A DNA stretch of 64,000 bases, from the NCBI RefSeq assembly GCF_011299595.1, contig NZ_CP049867.1, positions 1,798,001-1,862,000 on the forward strand. The letters are read 5' to 3'. The DNA is from Nocardioides sp. HDW12B (GTDB lineage: Bacteria; Actinomycetota; Actinomycetes; Propionibacteriales; Nocardioidaceae). The position numbers and the translations under genes were made by a program. Under the pieces are notes generated by a model that was not told where the DNA came from, made no database searches, and worked only from the letters and a program-made list of their open reading frames with translations. Below, one piece after another: positions 42,561-52,448 of this stretch (position 1 is the first letter of the stretch; every line of letters starts with the position of its first letter).

Positions 42561-43525
42561 GCGCCCCGGTGACGATCCCTCACACCGCGCTCCGACGACG
42601 CGCCCTGCTCACCGGCACCCTCGGGCTCGCCGCGGGCGTGGCCCTGACCGCATGCACAGGAGGAGACGTGGTCTCGACAGGCTCGACCACCGGGGACGGC
42701 TCGACCACCGGGGACGGCTCGACCACCGGGGACGGCTCGACCACCGGGGACGGCTCGACCGACGAGGACGACTCGCCGGAGCGGTTCACCTACGGCGAGG
42801 ACCCCTCGCAGTGGGCCGACCTCTACCGCCCGCAGGACCCCGACGCGTCACCGGGCGTCGTGGTGGTCGTCCACGGCGGGTTCTGGAAGTCGGCGTACGG
42901 CGCCTCGCTCGGCGCCCCGCTGGCGGCCGACCTGGCGGCGCGGGGCTGGACCGCCTGGAACCTGGAGTACCGCCGGGTGGGCAACGGCGGCGGCGCCCCG
43001 GAGACCTTCGACGACGTCGCGGCGGGCATCGACCTCCTCGCCGAGGTGCCGGACCTCGACCTCGGCACCGTCCTCACCCTGGGTCACTCCGCCGGTGGGC
43101 ACCTCGCCGCCTGGGCCGCAGCCCGCGGTCGCACGCAGCGGTGGGCCGACCCGCGGGTCGGGGTCACCGGCGTGGTGTCCCAGGCCGGTGTCCTCGACCT
43201 CACCGAGGCGGCCGCCGACGGTCTCGGCGCCGGCGCCGTCGAGGCCTTCATCGGTCGGGCGCCGGGCCCGTCGTACGACGACCTCGACCCGCAGCGGCAG
43301 ATCCCCCTCGACGTGCCGGTGCGGTGCGTTCACGGACGCAGCGACAGCAACGTGCCGCTGTCGCAGTCCGCCGACTACGTGCGCGCCGCGCAGGAGGCCG
43401 GTGCCGACGCGGACCTGCTCGAGGTCGACGGCGACCACTTCGTGCTCATCGACCCCGGCTCGGACGTGTGGCGCTCCACCGTCGACCTGCTGACGGAGCT
43501 CGCCGGGCCGGCCGGACCCGCCTGA
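42557..43525 (+). CDS. Lipoprotein alpha/beta hydrolase with repeat linker
   Basis: A 322-aa protein. The N-terminal TALRRRALLTGTLGLAAGVA leader with lipobox LTAC (Cys33) resembles a Tat or Sec lipoprotein signal. A linker of four TTGDGS units follows, encoded by 18-bp repeats. The hydrolase domain has VVVVHGGFWKSAYG, the nucleophile elbow GHSAGG, and a final Asp-His pair (GRSDSNVP and DGDHFVLID). It resembles carboxylesterase/BD-FAE type hydrolases. Translation is coupled to arfB by four bases. Confidence 0.82.
   Translation: MSAPVTIPHTALRRRALLTGTLGLAAGVALTACTGGDVVSTGSTTGDGSTTGDGSTTGDGSTTGDGSTDEDDSPERFTYGEDPSQWADLYRPQDPDASPGVVVVVHGGFWKSAYGASLGAPLAADLAARGWTAWNLEYRRVGNGGGAPETFDDVAAGIDLLAEVPDLDLGTVLTLGHSAGGHLAAWAAARGRTQRWADPRVGVTGVVSQAGVLDLTEAAADGLGAGAVEAFIGRAPGPSYDDLDPQRQIPLDVPVRCVHGRSDSNVPLSQSADYVRAAQEAGADADLLEVDGDHFVLIDPGSDVWRSTVDLLTELAGPAGPA
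42667..42755. repeat. Minisatellite of 18-bp units seeded by a REP-like palindrome
   Basis: Units of CTCGACCACCGGGGACGG start at 42681, 42699, 42717 and 42735, with a partial fifth. Just before them GTGGTCTCGACAGGCTCGAC (42667-42686) resembles the GTCGAGCCTGTCGA-type palindrome widespread as an intergenic repeat in actinobacteria. The array stays in frame (6 codons per unit) within the lipoprotein linker. Confidence 0.7.
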
Positions 43526-43593
43526 GCGTCCGCGACACCGCCACCCCGCGGAAGGTGCCGGGAGCGCCTGGCGCGCCGTGGCAGCATGTCGCC

Positions 43594-43860
43594 ATGCCGT
43601 CCGGGTCCGCGCTGCCGCTGCACACCTCGTCGCGCCGGGACACCGCGTTCGGCCGCCCGCGCCGCACCGCGGAGCTCGAGTTCGAGCGGCTCACGATCCC
43701 GCGTGACTTCTCCCGCTCCTTCGTGACCCGCATGCTCGTCGACCGGGCCGAGCACGGCGGCTGGGAGCTCGACCGGGTGCGCATCCTCGCCGACGGCACG
43801 CGCAAGGTCGTGCTGCGTCGCAAGATCATCCGCCAGCGCAGCCTCGAGCAGACCGCCTGA
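43594..43860 (+). CDS. DUF5703-like small conserved protein
   Basis: An 88-aa protein, ELEFERLTIPRDFSRSFVTR then MLVDRAEHGGWELDRVRIL and a basic end VVLRRKIIRQRSLEQ. Small proteins with this pattern and position, near uppP, recur in actinobacteria and are labelled DUF5703. Function unknown. No membrane segment. ATG 43594. Confidence 0.7.
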   Translation: MPSGSALPLHTSSRRDTAFGRPRRTAELEFERLTIPRDFSRSFVTRMLVDRAEHGGWELDRVRILADGTRKVVLRRKIIRQRSLEQTA

Positions 43861-43881
43861 GCCCCCCGGGAGCCTGGCGGG

Positions 43882-44850
43882 TCAGGGGCCGTCGGTCGTG
43901 CCCGCCCGGCCCGACACGTCGTCGAGGGCGGTGCGGATCTCGTCCGGCAGCACGCACTGCTCGGCGGTGAGCGAGCCGCGCAGCTGGGCCGCCGTGCGGG
44001 CGCCGACCAGCGCGGAGGCGACGCCGGGCCGGTCGCGCACCCAGGCCAGGGCGACCTCGAGCGGCGACCACTGGAGGCCGTCCGCGGCGCGGGCCACCGC
44101 CTCGACCACGGTGCGGCTCTGCGGGTCGAGGTAGGCGCCGACGTAGTTGCCGAAGTGCGGGGAGGCCGCGCGCGAGTCGGCCGGGGTGCCGGTGCGGTAC
44201 TTGCCGGTCAGCACGCCGCGCCCGAGCGGCGCCCAGGCCAGCAGGCCGACGTCCAGCGAGAGCCCGGCCGGCACCAGCTCGTGCTCGCAGGCGCGGTTGA
44301 GCAGGGAGTACTCCACCTGGTTCGAGGCCAGCGGCACCCGCCCGGGGACCGCCCGCTGCCAGGTCGCCGCCTGCGCCATCTGCCAGCCCGCGTAGTTCGA
44401 GACCCCGACGTACGACGCCCGCCCCGTCGACACGGCGTGGTCGAGGGCGCTCAGCGTCTCCTCGAGCGGCGCGTCGTCGGACCACACGTGCACCTGCCAC
44501 AGGTCGACGTGGTCCACCCCGAGGCGCTTGAGCGAGCCGTCGAGGGTGCGCAGCAGCGAGCCGCGCGAGACGTTGACCTCACGGGCGCCGCGGGACCGGG
44601 AGACCCCCGCCTTGGTCGCGAGCACGACGTCGTCGCGGGCTACCACGTCGCCCAGCAGGGCGCCGATCAGCTCCTCCGACGCGCCGTCGCCGTAGCCCGC
44701 CGCGGTGTCGAGCAGCGTGCCGCCGGCCTCCACGAACCCCTTGAGCTGGTCGCGGGCCTCGTGCTCGTCGGTGTCGCGGCCCCAGGTGAGCGTGCCGAGA
44801 CCCAGGCGCGAGACCTTCAGTCCCGTCCCACCGAGCCGCCGCTGCTCCAT
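43882..44850 (-). CDS. Aldo/keto reductase
   Basis: A 322-aa NADPH-dependent TIM-barrel oxidoreductase. The tetrad can be located: Asp in TLLDTAAGYGDG with Tyr of the same segment, Lys in LATKAGV, and His in LWQVHVWSDD; ASALVGARTAAQLR forms the cofactor-phosphate region. It is near the YajO/IolS-like group. ATG 44850 begins the standard MEQRRLGGTGLKVSRLGLGT. Stands alone, divergent from uppP. Confidence 0.9.
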   Translation of the reverse strand: MEQRRLGGTGLKVSRLGLGTLTWGRDTDEHEARDQLKGFVEAGGTLLDTAAGYGDGASEELIGALLGDVVARDDVVLATKAGVSRSRGAREVNVSRGSLLRTLDGSLKRLGVDHVDLWQVHVWSDDAPLEETLSALDHAVSTGRASYVGVSNYAGWQMAQAATWQRAVPGRVPLASNQVEYSLLNRACEHELVPAGLSLDVGLLAWAPLGRGVLTGKYRTGTPADSRAASPHFGNYVGAYLDPQSRTVVEAVARAADGLQWSPLEVALAWVRDRPGVASALVGARTAAQLRGSLTAEQCVLPDEIRTALDDVSGRAGTTDGP

Positions 44851-44992
44851 GCGGTCCAAAGTAGACCAGCACCGCCCCACCCCGCCCGTCGGCTCGCCGA
44901 GGGTCCTGCGCCGGGGCGAGCCCGGGACGCCGTACGCTGGCGGCCGTCCCGGCGGGCGAGGCGGCCCGACCCTTCGAGCAAGAGGCACCGCG

Positions 44993-45814
<822 letters not shown>

Positions 45815-45823
<9 letters not shown>

Positions 45824-45837
45824 GCTTCCCAGCCTCC
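45815..45837. terminator. Hairpin over the uppP stop codon
   Basis: GGAGGCTG (45815-45822) and CAGCCTCC (45830-45837) form a perfect 8-bp stem with a 7-base loop that contains the end of the stop codon. It sits between convergent uppP and the M4 peptidase and could serve both. Confidence 0.55.
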
Positions 45838-45859
45838 GACGGCCCACCCGTGCGGGCTG

Positions 45860-47800
45860 CTAGCAGGGCTCGACGGCGTCCACCGTCAGGCCCTGGTCGA
45901 CCACGGCCGCGTCCGTGACCAGCTGCACCGACCCCACCGAGGTGAGGATGCAGGGCGTGGTCACGCCCCCGGGCAGCGGGTGGGTGCCGTCGTAGGTGGC
46001 GATGACGTTGCCGTCGGCGTCCTTGACGTAGACGTAGTCGTAGCCGGCCTCGGTCTCCAGGAGGCTGAAGTGGAAGGCGAAGCCCGGCGAGCCGTTGTCG
46101 TAGGTCCAGGTGCAGTCACCGTTGTTGCCGTAGGGGTGCGGCGACTCGAACGGCAGCTGGGCGGTGCTGTCACCCACGCACGGCGGCGGCGGCGGGACGG
46201 CGGGCGTGCAGCCCTTGTGCACGCCGACCGCGTCCCAGGCCAGGCCGACGCTGCGACGGTCGGCACCCTTGGCCACGGCCACGGTGGCGCTGCGGGCGTC
46301 GCACATGTTGGCGTACTCCGTCAGGCTCGTGAAGGCCCGGTAGAAGATCGTCTTGGTGCGGTCCAGGCCGAGGGCCGGGACGGTCACGTCGCAGTCCTCG
46401 GTGTGGGTGTGACCGCTGGAGCCCACCGCGGAGCAGCCGGCGTTCCGGCCGCCGTTGACGGCCAGGAAGTAGGCGTGGTTCGGGATGCCGCTGTTGGTGT
46501 GCACGCCGCCGTTGTCGGCGGTGCCGGTCTCCCGCTCCGAGTAGTGGTCAGGGTTGCCGTCGTTCTGCGGGGCGCTCATGTCGCGGAACCCGGCCTCCGC
46601 ACCGCCGTAGACCGGACCGGCGGGGATGACGTCCTCGCCGATGAGCCAGTCCGGCTCCGCCGCGGGGTCGAGGCCGCGCTCGTCGGCGTAGAACTCGGTG
46701 GTGTTGCCCATCATGTCGCTGAACGACTCGTTGAGCGCGCCCGACTCGTTCTCGTAGATGAGGCCCGAGGTGAACTCCGTGACCCCGTGCGTCAGCTCGT
46801 GGCCGACCACGTCGAGACCGCCGGAGAGCGGCTTGCACTGCGAGCCGTCACCGTCGCCGTAGGTCATCTGCTCGCCGTTCCAGAAGGCGTTGCAGTAGCC
46901 GACGTCGTAGTGGACGGTCGAGATGATCTTCATGCCCTCGCCGTCGATGCTGTCGCGGCCGAAGGTGTCGCCGTAGAAGTTGTCGACGAGCTCGGCGTAG
47001 TAGTGCGCGTCCACGCCGGCCGACTGTCCCGGGCTCAGCGTCGCCGGCTGGGTGAGGTCCCAGACGTCGTCGGGGTCGGTCATGAGCACGCCGGGGTGGT
47101 CCTTGCGGTTCTGGGCGTCGTAGGTCTCCTGGCGCCCGTCCGAGGAGATCATCCGGTAGGCCCCGGCCGGACCGCTGGTGTCGATGGTCTTGGTGTCGCC
47201 CTTGAGGCCGACGCCCTCGCCCTCCTCGGCCAGCGCGTCGAAGCGGTTGGTCACCTGGCCGGACTGCGCGTCGACGTACAGCGTGGGCCGGGAGGCGAAG
47301 CGCTGGGTCTCCACCTCGTAGTAGAGCGCGCCGTCGCGCGGGTCGAGCTTCAGCGTGGTGGTGCGCTCACCACGCAGACCGAGCAGGTCGGTCGCGACGC
47401 GCAGCGACTCCGCGGGGGAGAGCCGGAGCACGTTGGTCGGCTCGAGCGAGGCGAAGTGCGCGCCGATCACGGTCGTCGTCGTCCCGGAGGCGTCGCTCAG
47501 CAGGGTGACCTGGCCGCCGAGGACCTCGGCCCCGTCGACGACCTGCTGGTAGCGGGTCTGGGTGGTCCCGTCGGCGTAGGTGGTGCTCCAGACACGCTCG
47601 ACGTCGTCCGGCAGCTCGTACGCCGCGGCGGCGGCACCGTCCAGCGTGAACGACCCGTCCGGCGGCAGCGCCGACGCGCTCGTGGCGGCGTCGGGGTCGG
47701 GCGTCGCGGTGGCGGGGGACAGGCCGGTGGCCGCGACCGCCAGGGGCGTCAGCAGGGTCAGGGTCAGCGCGGTCGCGCTCAGAGGTCGGCGCACTCTCAT
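45860..47800 (-). CDS. Secreted M4 (thermolysin-like) metalloprotease with CUB-like tail
   Basis: A 646-aa exported protease. Signal peptide (ALTLTLLTPLAVAATGLSPA), FTP/PepSY propeptide (about residues 50-190), then the catalytic domain with HELTH (about 333-337) and NESFSD, whose Glu is the third zinc ligand. VHTNSGIPNHAYFLAVNGG is another M4 mark. After the peptidase (about residue 540) a Pro-rich linker leads to a C-terminal domain CTWTYDNGSPGFAFHFSLLE-like with paired Cys, which resembles a CUB domain for substrate or surface contact. ATG 47800. Confidence 0.9.
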   Translation of the reverse strand: MRVRRPLSATALTLTLLTPLAVAATGLSPATATPDPDAATSASALPPDGSFTLDGAAAAAYELPDDVERVWSTTYADGTTQTRYQQVVDGAEVLGGQVTLLSDASGTTTTVIGAHFASLEPTNVLRLSPAESLRVATDLLGLRGERTTTLKLDPRDGALYYEVETQRFASRPTLYVDAQSGQVTNRFDALAEEGEGVGLKGDTKTIDTSGPAGAYRMISSDGRQETYDAQNRKDHPGVLMTDPDDVWDLTQPATLSPGQSAGVDAHYYAELVDNFYGDTFGRDSIDGEGMKIISTVHYDVGYCNAFWNGEQMTYGDGDGSQCKPLSGGLDVVGHELTHGVTEFTSGLIYENESGALNESFSDMMGNTTEFYADERGLDPAAEPDWLIGEDVIPAGPVYGGAEAGFRDMSAPQNDGNPDHYSERETGTADNGGVHTNSGIPNHAYFLAVNGGRNAGCSAVGSSGHTHTEDCDVTVPALGLDRTKTIFYRAFTSLTEYANMCDARSATVAVAKGADRRSVGLAWDAVGVHKGCTPAVPPPPPCVGDSTAQLPFESPHPYGNNGDCTWTYDNGSPGFAFHFSLLETEAGYDYVYVKDADGNVIATYDGTHPLPGGVTTPCILTSVGSVQLVTDAAVVDQGLTVDAVEPC

Positions 47801-47907
47801 GCAGCTCTCCTTCAGGTGGGAGCCGGTCCGGCGCCTGGCGCCGCCCGGTTTGGGACCGCCCCGAGAGGGGCATGAGGGTCCAACGACGCACCTGTGAGCC
47901 GCGTTAC

Positions 47908-47939
47908 GCCCGGCCGGTCCCCGGTGGGTGCCGCCGGGC
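47908..47939 (-). terminator. Hairpin downstream of corA
   Basis: GCCCGGC (47908-47914) and GCCGGGC (47933-47939) form a 7-bp stem just after the corA stop on the minus strand. It may separate corA from the M4 gene. No T-run. Confidence 0.45.
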
Positions 47940-47941
47940 GC

Positions 47942-48943
47942 TCACAGCCAGCCCGACTTCTTGAAGATCCGGTAGAGCACGATCCCGGGCACGACCATCA
48001 GCGAGAGCGCCCACGCGTAGCCGAAGCGCCAGCCCAGCTCGGGCATGTCGACGAAGTTCATGCCGTAGATGCCGGCCACGAGCGTGCCGACGGCCGCGAT
48101 CGCGACCCAGGCCGAGATCCGGCGCATGTCCTCGTTCTGCTCGACGGTGATGAGGGCCAGGTGGGCCTCGAACGCCGTCGAGAGCAGCTGGTCGAGCGTC
48201 TCGACCGCCTCGGCCACCCGGACGACGTGGTCGGCGATGTCGCGGAAGAACGTGCCCGAGTCCTCGTGGAGGTAGGGGTAGGAGGTGGCCGCGAAGCGCT
48301 GCATGGGGGTGCGCAGCGGCAGCACCGCCCGGCGGAACTCCGCGATCTCGCGCTTGAGGACGTAGATCCGGCGGCTGTCCTGGGTGCGGCCGGGGGAGAA
48401 CACCGACTCCTCGACCTCGTCGACGTCGGTCTCGAGCTCGGCGGCCACCTCCTCGTAGCCGTCGACGATGCGGTCGCACACCGAGTAGACGACCGCCGAG
48501 GGGCCGTGCCCGTGGAGGTGGGTCTTGCGCTCGAGGTCGTGACGGACGCCGGCCAGCTCGACGCCCTCGCCCTGGCGCACGGTGACGACGAAGTCGGGAC
48601 CGATGAACATCGAGACCTGCCCGGTCTCGACCTCGTCGCGCGCGTCGACGTACCAGAGGGTCTTGACGACCATGAACAGCATGTCGTCGTAGGGCTCGAC
48701 CTTGGGACGCTGGTGCCGCGACAGCGAGTCCTCCACGGCCAGCGGGTGGAGCCCGAAGATCTCCTCGAGGTCGGCCATCTCGGCGTGGTCGGGCTCGTGC
48801 AGCCCCACCCACACGAAGCCGGTCGGCTCCTCGTCGTCCGCGCAGGCCGCGCGCGCCTCCTCGCGGACCCGGCGCAGCGCCTGCGGCGTGAAGTCCAGCG
48901 GGTGCCGCACCCCGTCGCGATACCACGCGCTGTCGACGATCAT
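47942..48943 (-). CDS. corA: CorA family Mg2+/Co2+ transporter
   Basis: A 333-aa protein with a large cytosolic N-terminal domain (EEIFGLHPLAVEDSLSRHQRP), a long helical stalk, and two C-terminal helices joined by the signature YGMNF (GMN, the selectivity motif) and ending in the basic FKKSGWL. It would form a pentameric channel for Mg2+. ATG 48943 starts the usual short N-terminus. Divergent from the histidine phosphatase. Confidence 0.93.
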   Translation of the reverse strand: MIVDSAWYRDGVRHPLDFTPQALRRVREEARAACADDEEPTGFVWVGLHEPDHAEMADLEEIFGLHPLAVEDSLSRHQRPKVEPYDDMLFMVVKTLWYVDARDEVETGQVSMFIGPDFVVTVRQGEGVELAGVRHDLERKTHLHGHGPSAVVYSVCDRIVDGYEEVAAELETDVDEVEESVFSPGRTQDSRRIYVLKREIAEFRRAVLPLRTPMQRFAATSYPYLHEDSGTFFRDIADHVVRVAEAVETLDQLLSTAFEAHLALITVEQNEDMRRISAWVAIAAVGTLVAGIYGMNFVDMPELGWRFGYAWALSLMVVPGIVLYRIFKKSGWL

Positions 48944-49001
48944 GGCGCCACTGTAAGGACACCGGGATGCCGGTGCGGGAGGACGACCTACTCTGGGCGG
49001 C

Positions 49002-49733
49002 ATGGCGACGGTCATCTTGGTCAGGCACGGCCGGACGACGGCCAACACGGCCGGCGTCCTCGCCGGGCGCTCCCCGGGCGTGCGGCTCGACGACCGCGGC
49101 CGCGAGCAGGTGGCCCGCCTGGGCGAGCGGCTCTCGGGCGTGCCCCTGCGGGGCATCGTCTCGAGCCCCATGGTGCGGTGCCGCGAGACCGCCGCCGCCG
49201 TCGCCGAGCGCCAGCAGCCGGGGCCCGCGACGGTCGAGCGGGAGAGCGCCCTGGCCGAGGTCGACTACGGCGAGTGGACCGGCGGCACGCTGGCGACGCT
49301 GGCCAAGGAGCCGCTGTGGCGCACCGTGCAGGCCCACCCCTCCGCGGTCACGTTCCCCGGCGGGGAGTCGATGTCGGGCATGGCCGCACGCGCCGTCGCC
49401 GCCGTACGTCGGTGGGACGCGCGGGTGGCCGCCGAGCACGGCGACGACGCGCCCTGGGTGGCGGTCAGCCACGGCGACGTCATCAAGGCCGTCCTGGCCG
49501 ACGCGCTGGGCATCCACCTCGACCAGTTCCAGCGGATCGTGGTCGACCCGGCGTCGGTCTCGGTCGTCCGCTACACCCCGGACCGCCCCTTCGTGCTGAT
49601 GTCCAACAGCCACGACGGCGACCTGTCCTTCCTCGCCCCGCCCGCGAAGAAGCGCGGAGCCGCCCGGAAGCGGCGGGCGCCGGCCTCCGGGGACGCCGCG
49701 GTCGGCGGCGGCGCCGGACCGGACCGGGGATAG
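49002..49733 (+). CDS. Histidine phosphatase family protein (MSMEG_4193 type)
   Basis: A 243-aa cytosolic phosphatase. The catalytic motif is VILVRHGRTTANTAG, with the second active-site His in VAVSHGDVIKAVL. After residue ~205 comes a basic, disordered tail (KKRGAARKRRAPASG). It begins a conserved actinobacterial run with DUF3090, SCO1664-like and mshC genes; its substrate is not known. DUF3090 follows by 10 bp. Confidence 0.87.
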   Translation: MATVILVRHGRTTANTAGVLAGRSPGVRLDDRGREQVARLGERLSGVPLRGIVSSPMVRCRETAAAVAERQQPGPATVERESALAEVDYGEWTGGTLATLAKEPLWRTVQAHPSAVTFPGGESMSGMAARAVAAVRRWDARVAAEHGDDAPWVAVSHGDVIKAVLADALGIHLDQFQRIVVDPASVSVVRYTPDRPFVLMSNSHDGDLSFLAPPAKKRGAARKRRAPASGDAAVGGGAGPDRG

Positions 49734-49743
49734 GGTCGAGAGC

Positions 49744-50346
49744 ATGCCGATCGTTCACCGCTACGACCCGCCGGAGCGCTTCGTGGCCGGCACCGTCGGG
49801 GCCCCCGGGCAGCGCACCTTCTTCCTCCAGGCACGCTCCGGCGTGCGCATCACCAGCGTGGCGCTGGAGAAGCAGCAGGTCCTCGTGCTCGCCGAGCGCC
49901 TGGAGTCCCTGCTCGACGACCTCATGCAGGCCCAGGGCGAGGTGCTCATCCCCGCCGTCACCCCTGCCGGCTCGCAGGACAGCGAGCCCCTCGAGCAGCC
50001 CATCGACGAGGAGTTCCGCGCCGGGACGATGACGCTGGCCTGGGACGACGACGCGGGGCGCGTGATCATCGAGGTCTTCCCGGTCGAGGACTCGATCGAG
50101 GTCACCGAGGTCGACCCGGCCGAGGGCGACGCTCCCGGCGTGAGCGAGGTCGTCGAGCTGGAGGTCGAGGAGATCGAGCCAGACGAGCTGCTCGTCGTCA
50201 GCCTGCCGCCGGCCCTGGCCCGCGCCTTCTGCGAGCGTGCGCAGGCCGTCGTGGCCGCCGGCCGACCGCCGTGCCAGTTCTGCGGCAACCCCCTGGACCC
50301 GGCCGGACACCTGTGCCCGCGGGCGAACGGGTTCCGGCGCCGGTGA
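49744..50346 (+). CDS. DUF3090 family protein
   Basis: A 200-aa conserved actinobacterial protein: YDPPERFVAGTVGAPGQRTF, RITSVALEKQQVLVLAERL, and a C-terminal zinc-ribbon-like end PPCQFCGNPLDPAGHLCPR with CxxC and a third Cys. Function unknown. It always keeps company with the gene downstream (SCO1664-like), and here the two are 10 bp apart, so they probably act together. Confidence 0.88.
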   Translation: MPIVHRYDPPERFVAGTVGAPGQRTFFLQARSGVRITSVALEKQQVLVLAERLESLLDDLMQAQGEVLIPAVTPAGSQDSEPLEQPIDEEFRAGTMTLAWDDDAGRVIIEVFPVEDSIEVTEVDPAEGDAPGVSEVVELEVEEIEPDELLVVSLPPALARAFCERAQAVVAAGRPPCQFCGNPLDPAGHLCPRANGFRRR

Positions 50347-50356
50347 GGCCGGTCGC

Positions 50357-51166
50357 GTGACCGAGGACCTCCGCGCGCTCCGCGACGACCTCACCGTCGG
50401 CACCCTCGAGATCCGGGGCCGCATCATGCCGGCCTCCAACGCCACCTTCCTGGCCGAGGTCGCCACGCCCGCCGGCCCGGTGCCCTGCGTGTGGAAGCCG
50501 GTCGCCGGCGAGCGCCCGCTGTGGGACTTCCCCCTGGGCACGCTGGCCGAGCGCGAGGTGGCGGCCTACGCCGTCTCCGTCGCCACCGGCTGGGACGTCG
50601 TCCCGCTCACCCTGCTGCGCGAGGGCCCCCACGGCGTCGGCATGCTCCAGGTCTGGCAGGAGCCCGTCGACGACCCCGAGGGCAGGGACGCCGTCGACCT
50701 GTGCCCACCCGGAGAGGTGCCGCCCGGCTACCGCAGCGTGCTGGAGGCCGAGGACGGCGCCGGCAACGACGTCGTGCTGGTCCACGACGAGAGCCCGGCG
50801 CTGCGCCGGATGTCGGTGTTCGACGTGGTCGTGAACAACGCCGACCGCAAGGGCGGCCACGTGCTGGCCATGGCCGACGGCCACCGCTACGGCGTCGACC
50901 ACGGCATCTGCTTCCACAGCGACTACAAGCTGCGCACGGTCCTGTGGGGCTGGGCCGACGAGCCGCTCACCGGTGAGGAGACCGACGTGCTGGCGCGGCT
51001 CTCCGAGGAGCTGCTGCCCGGCGGCCCGCTCGCCGAGGAGCTCTCCGACCTGGTGGCCGACGTCGAGCTGGACGCCCTGCGCGCCCGCTGCCGGCGGCTG
51101 CTGCGGGAGGGTCGGCTGCCCTCGCCGGCCGGCCACTGGCCGGCCGTCCCCTGGCCGGCGTTCTGA
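50357..51166 (+). CDS. SCO1664 family protein (kinase-like fold)
   Basis: A 269-aa protein with LEIRGRIMPASNATFLAEV, CVWKPVAGERPLWDFPLGTL (a possible nucleotide-binding Lys), VFDVVVNNADRKGGHVLAM (catalytic-loop-like Asp-Arg-Lys) and YGVDHGICFHSDYKLRTVLW. The pattern resembles PI3K/4K- or HipA-like kinases. It is conserved with DUF3090 in actinobacteria; no activity is established that I know of. The GTG start lies just after the DUF3090 stop. Confidence 0.83.
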   Translation: MTEDLRALRDDLTVGTLEIRGRIMPASNATFLAEVATPAGPVPCVWKPVAGERPLWDFPLGTLAEREVAAYAVSVATGWDVVPLTLLREGPHGVGMLQVWQEPVDDPEGRDAVDLCPPGEVPPGYRSVLEAEDGAGNDVVLVHDESPALRRMSVFDVVVNNADRKGGHVLAMADGHRYGVDHGICFHSDYKLRTVLWGWADEPLTGEETDVLARLSEELLPGGPLAEELSDLVADVELDALRARCRRLLREGRLPSPAGHWPAVPWPAF

Positions 51167-51193
51167 CCTCGGGCGCTGGGTAGGCTTCGCGGC

Positions 51194-52429
51194 ATGCGCG
51201 CCTGGCCCACCGTCCCCGTCCCCTCCCTGGCGCGACTCGGCGACGCCGCGGTGCCGCAGGTCCACGACACCGCGCGCGGCGGACCGGTGCCGAGCGTGGC
51301 GCCGGGGTCGCCGCAGGGATCGGCCCGCCTCTACGTCTGCGGCATCACGCCGTACGACGCCACGCACCTGGGCCACGCCGCGACGTACCTCGCCTTCGAC
51401 CTGCTCAACCGGGCCTGGCGCGACGCCGGCCTGACGGTGACCTACGTGCAGAACGTCACCGACGTCGACGACCCGCTGCTCGAGCGGGCCGACCGGGACG
51501 GCGAGGACTGGCGCGACCTGGCCGAGCGGGAGATCGAGCGCTTCCGCGGCGACATGACCGCGCTGCGCGTGCTGCCGCCCGACCACTACGTCGGCGCCGT
51601 GGAGTCGATCCCGCTCGTGGTGGAGGCGGTGCAGCGCCTGGCCGAGGCGGGCACGGCGTACGACGTGGACGGCGACTGGTACTTCTCGGTGCACGCCGAC
51701 CCGGCCTTCGGAGCGGTCTCGGGGATGGACGAGGACACCATGCCCGCGGTGTTCGCCGAGCGCGGCGGCGACCCCGACCGCGCCGGCAAGAAGCACCCGC
51801 TCGACTGCCTGCTCTGGCGCGCCGAGCGCCCGGGGGAGCCGTCGTGGCCCTCCCCGTGGGGTCCGGGACGTCCCGGCTGGCACATCGAGTGCAGTGCGAT
51901 CGCCGCCCACCACCTCGGCACCGCCTTCGACGTGCAGGGCGGCGGCAGCGACCTCGTCTTCCCGCACCACGAGATGAGCGCCTCCGAGGCCCACGTCATG
52001 CAGCCGTCGGGGCCGTTCGCGCACGCCTACGTGCACGCGGGCATGGTCGGCTACGACGGCGAGAAGATGTCGAAGTCGCGCGGCAACCTGGTGTTCGTGT
52101 CCCGGCTGCGCGAGCAGGGCCTCGACCCCCGCCACCTCCGGCTGGCGCTGCTGGCCCACCACTACCGGGCCGACTGGGAGTGGTTCGACAGCGAGCTCGA
52201 CGTGGCCGCCTCCCGTCTCGCCCGGTGGCAGGCGGCCCTGCCGGGCACCGACCTCGTCACCGCCGAGCGGCTGGTCGCCGAGGTCCGGGCCGCCCTCGCC
52301 GACGACCTCGACGCCCCCCGGGCGCTGGCCGCGCTCGACGCGTGGGCGGCGGAGCCCGGCACGGGTGACGGCTCGGGCAAGACGCTCGTGCGCGACCTCG
52401 TCGACGCCCGCCTCGGCGTCGACCTCTGA
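51194..52429 (+). CDS. mshC: Cysteine:GlcN-Ins ligase of mycothiol synthesis
   Basis: A 411-aa class I aminoacyl-tRNA-synthetase-like enzyme. It joins cysteine to 1-D-myo-inosityl glucosamine using ATP, the third step of mycothiol synthesis. [20 protein letters not shown] carries the HIGH-like motif (HLGH), KMSKSRGN is the KMSKS loop, and the Cys at 49 (YVCGITPY) plus [14 protein letters not shown] supply the zinc ligands. It lacks the anticodon-binding end of CysS. This marks the organism as a mycothiol producer. ATG 51194. Confidence 0.93.
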   Translation: MRAWPTVPVPSLARLGDAAVPQVHDTARGGPVPSVAPGSPQGSARLYVCGITPYDATHLGHAATYLAFDLLNRAWRDAGLTVTYVQNVTDVDDPLLERADRDGEDWRDLAEREIERFRGDMTALRVLPPDHYVGAVESIPLVVEAVQRLAEAGTAYDVDGDWYFSVHADPAFGAVSGMDEDTMPAVFAERGGDPDRAGKKHPLDCLLWRAERPGEPSWPSPWGPGRPGWHIECSAIAAHHLGTAFDVQGGGSDLVFPHHEMSASEAHVMQPSGPFAHAYVHAGMVGYDGEKMSKSRGNLVFVSRLREQGLDPRHLRLALLAHHYRADWEWFDSELDVAASRLARWQAALPGTDLVTAERLVAEVRAALADDLDAPRALAALDAWAAEPGTGDGSGKTLVRDLVDARLGVDL

Positions 52430-52448
52430 CGCGGGGGAGCGGAGTCCC

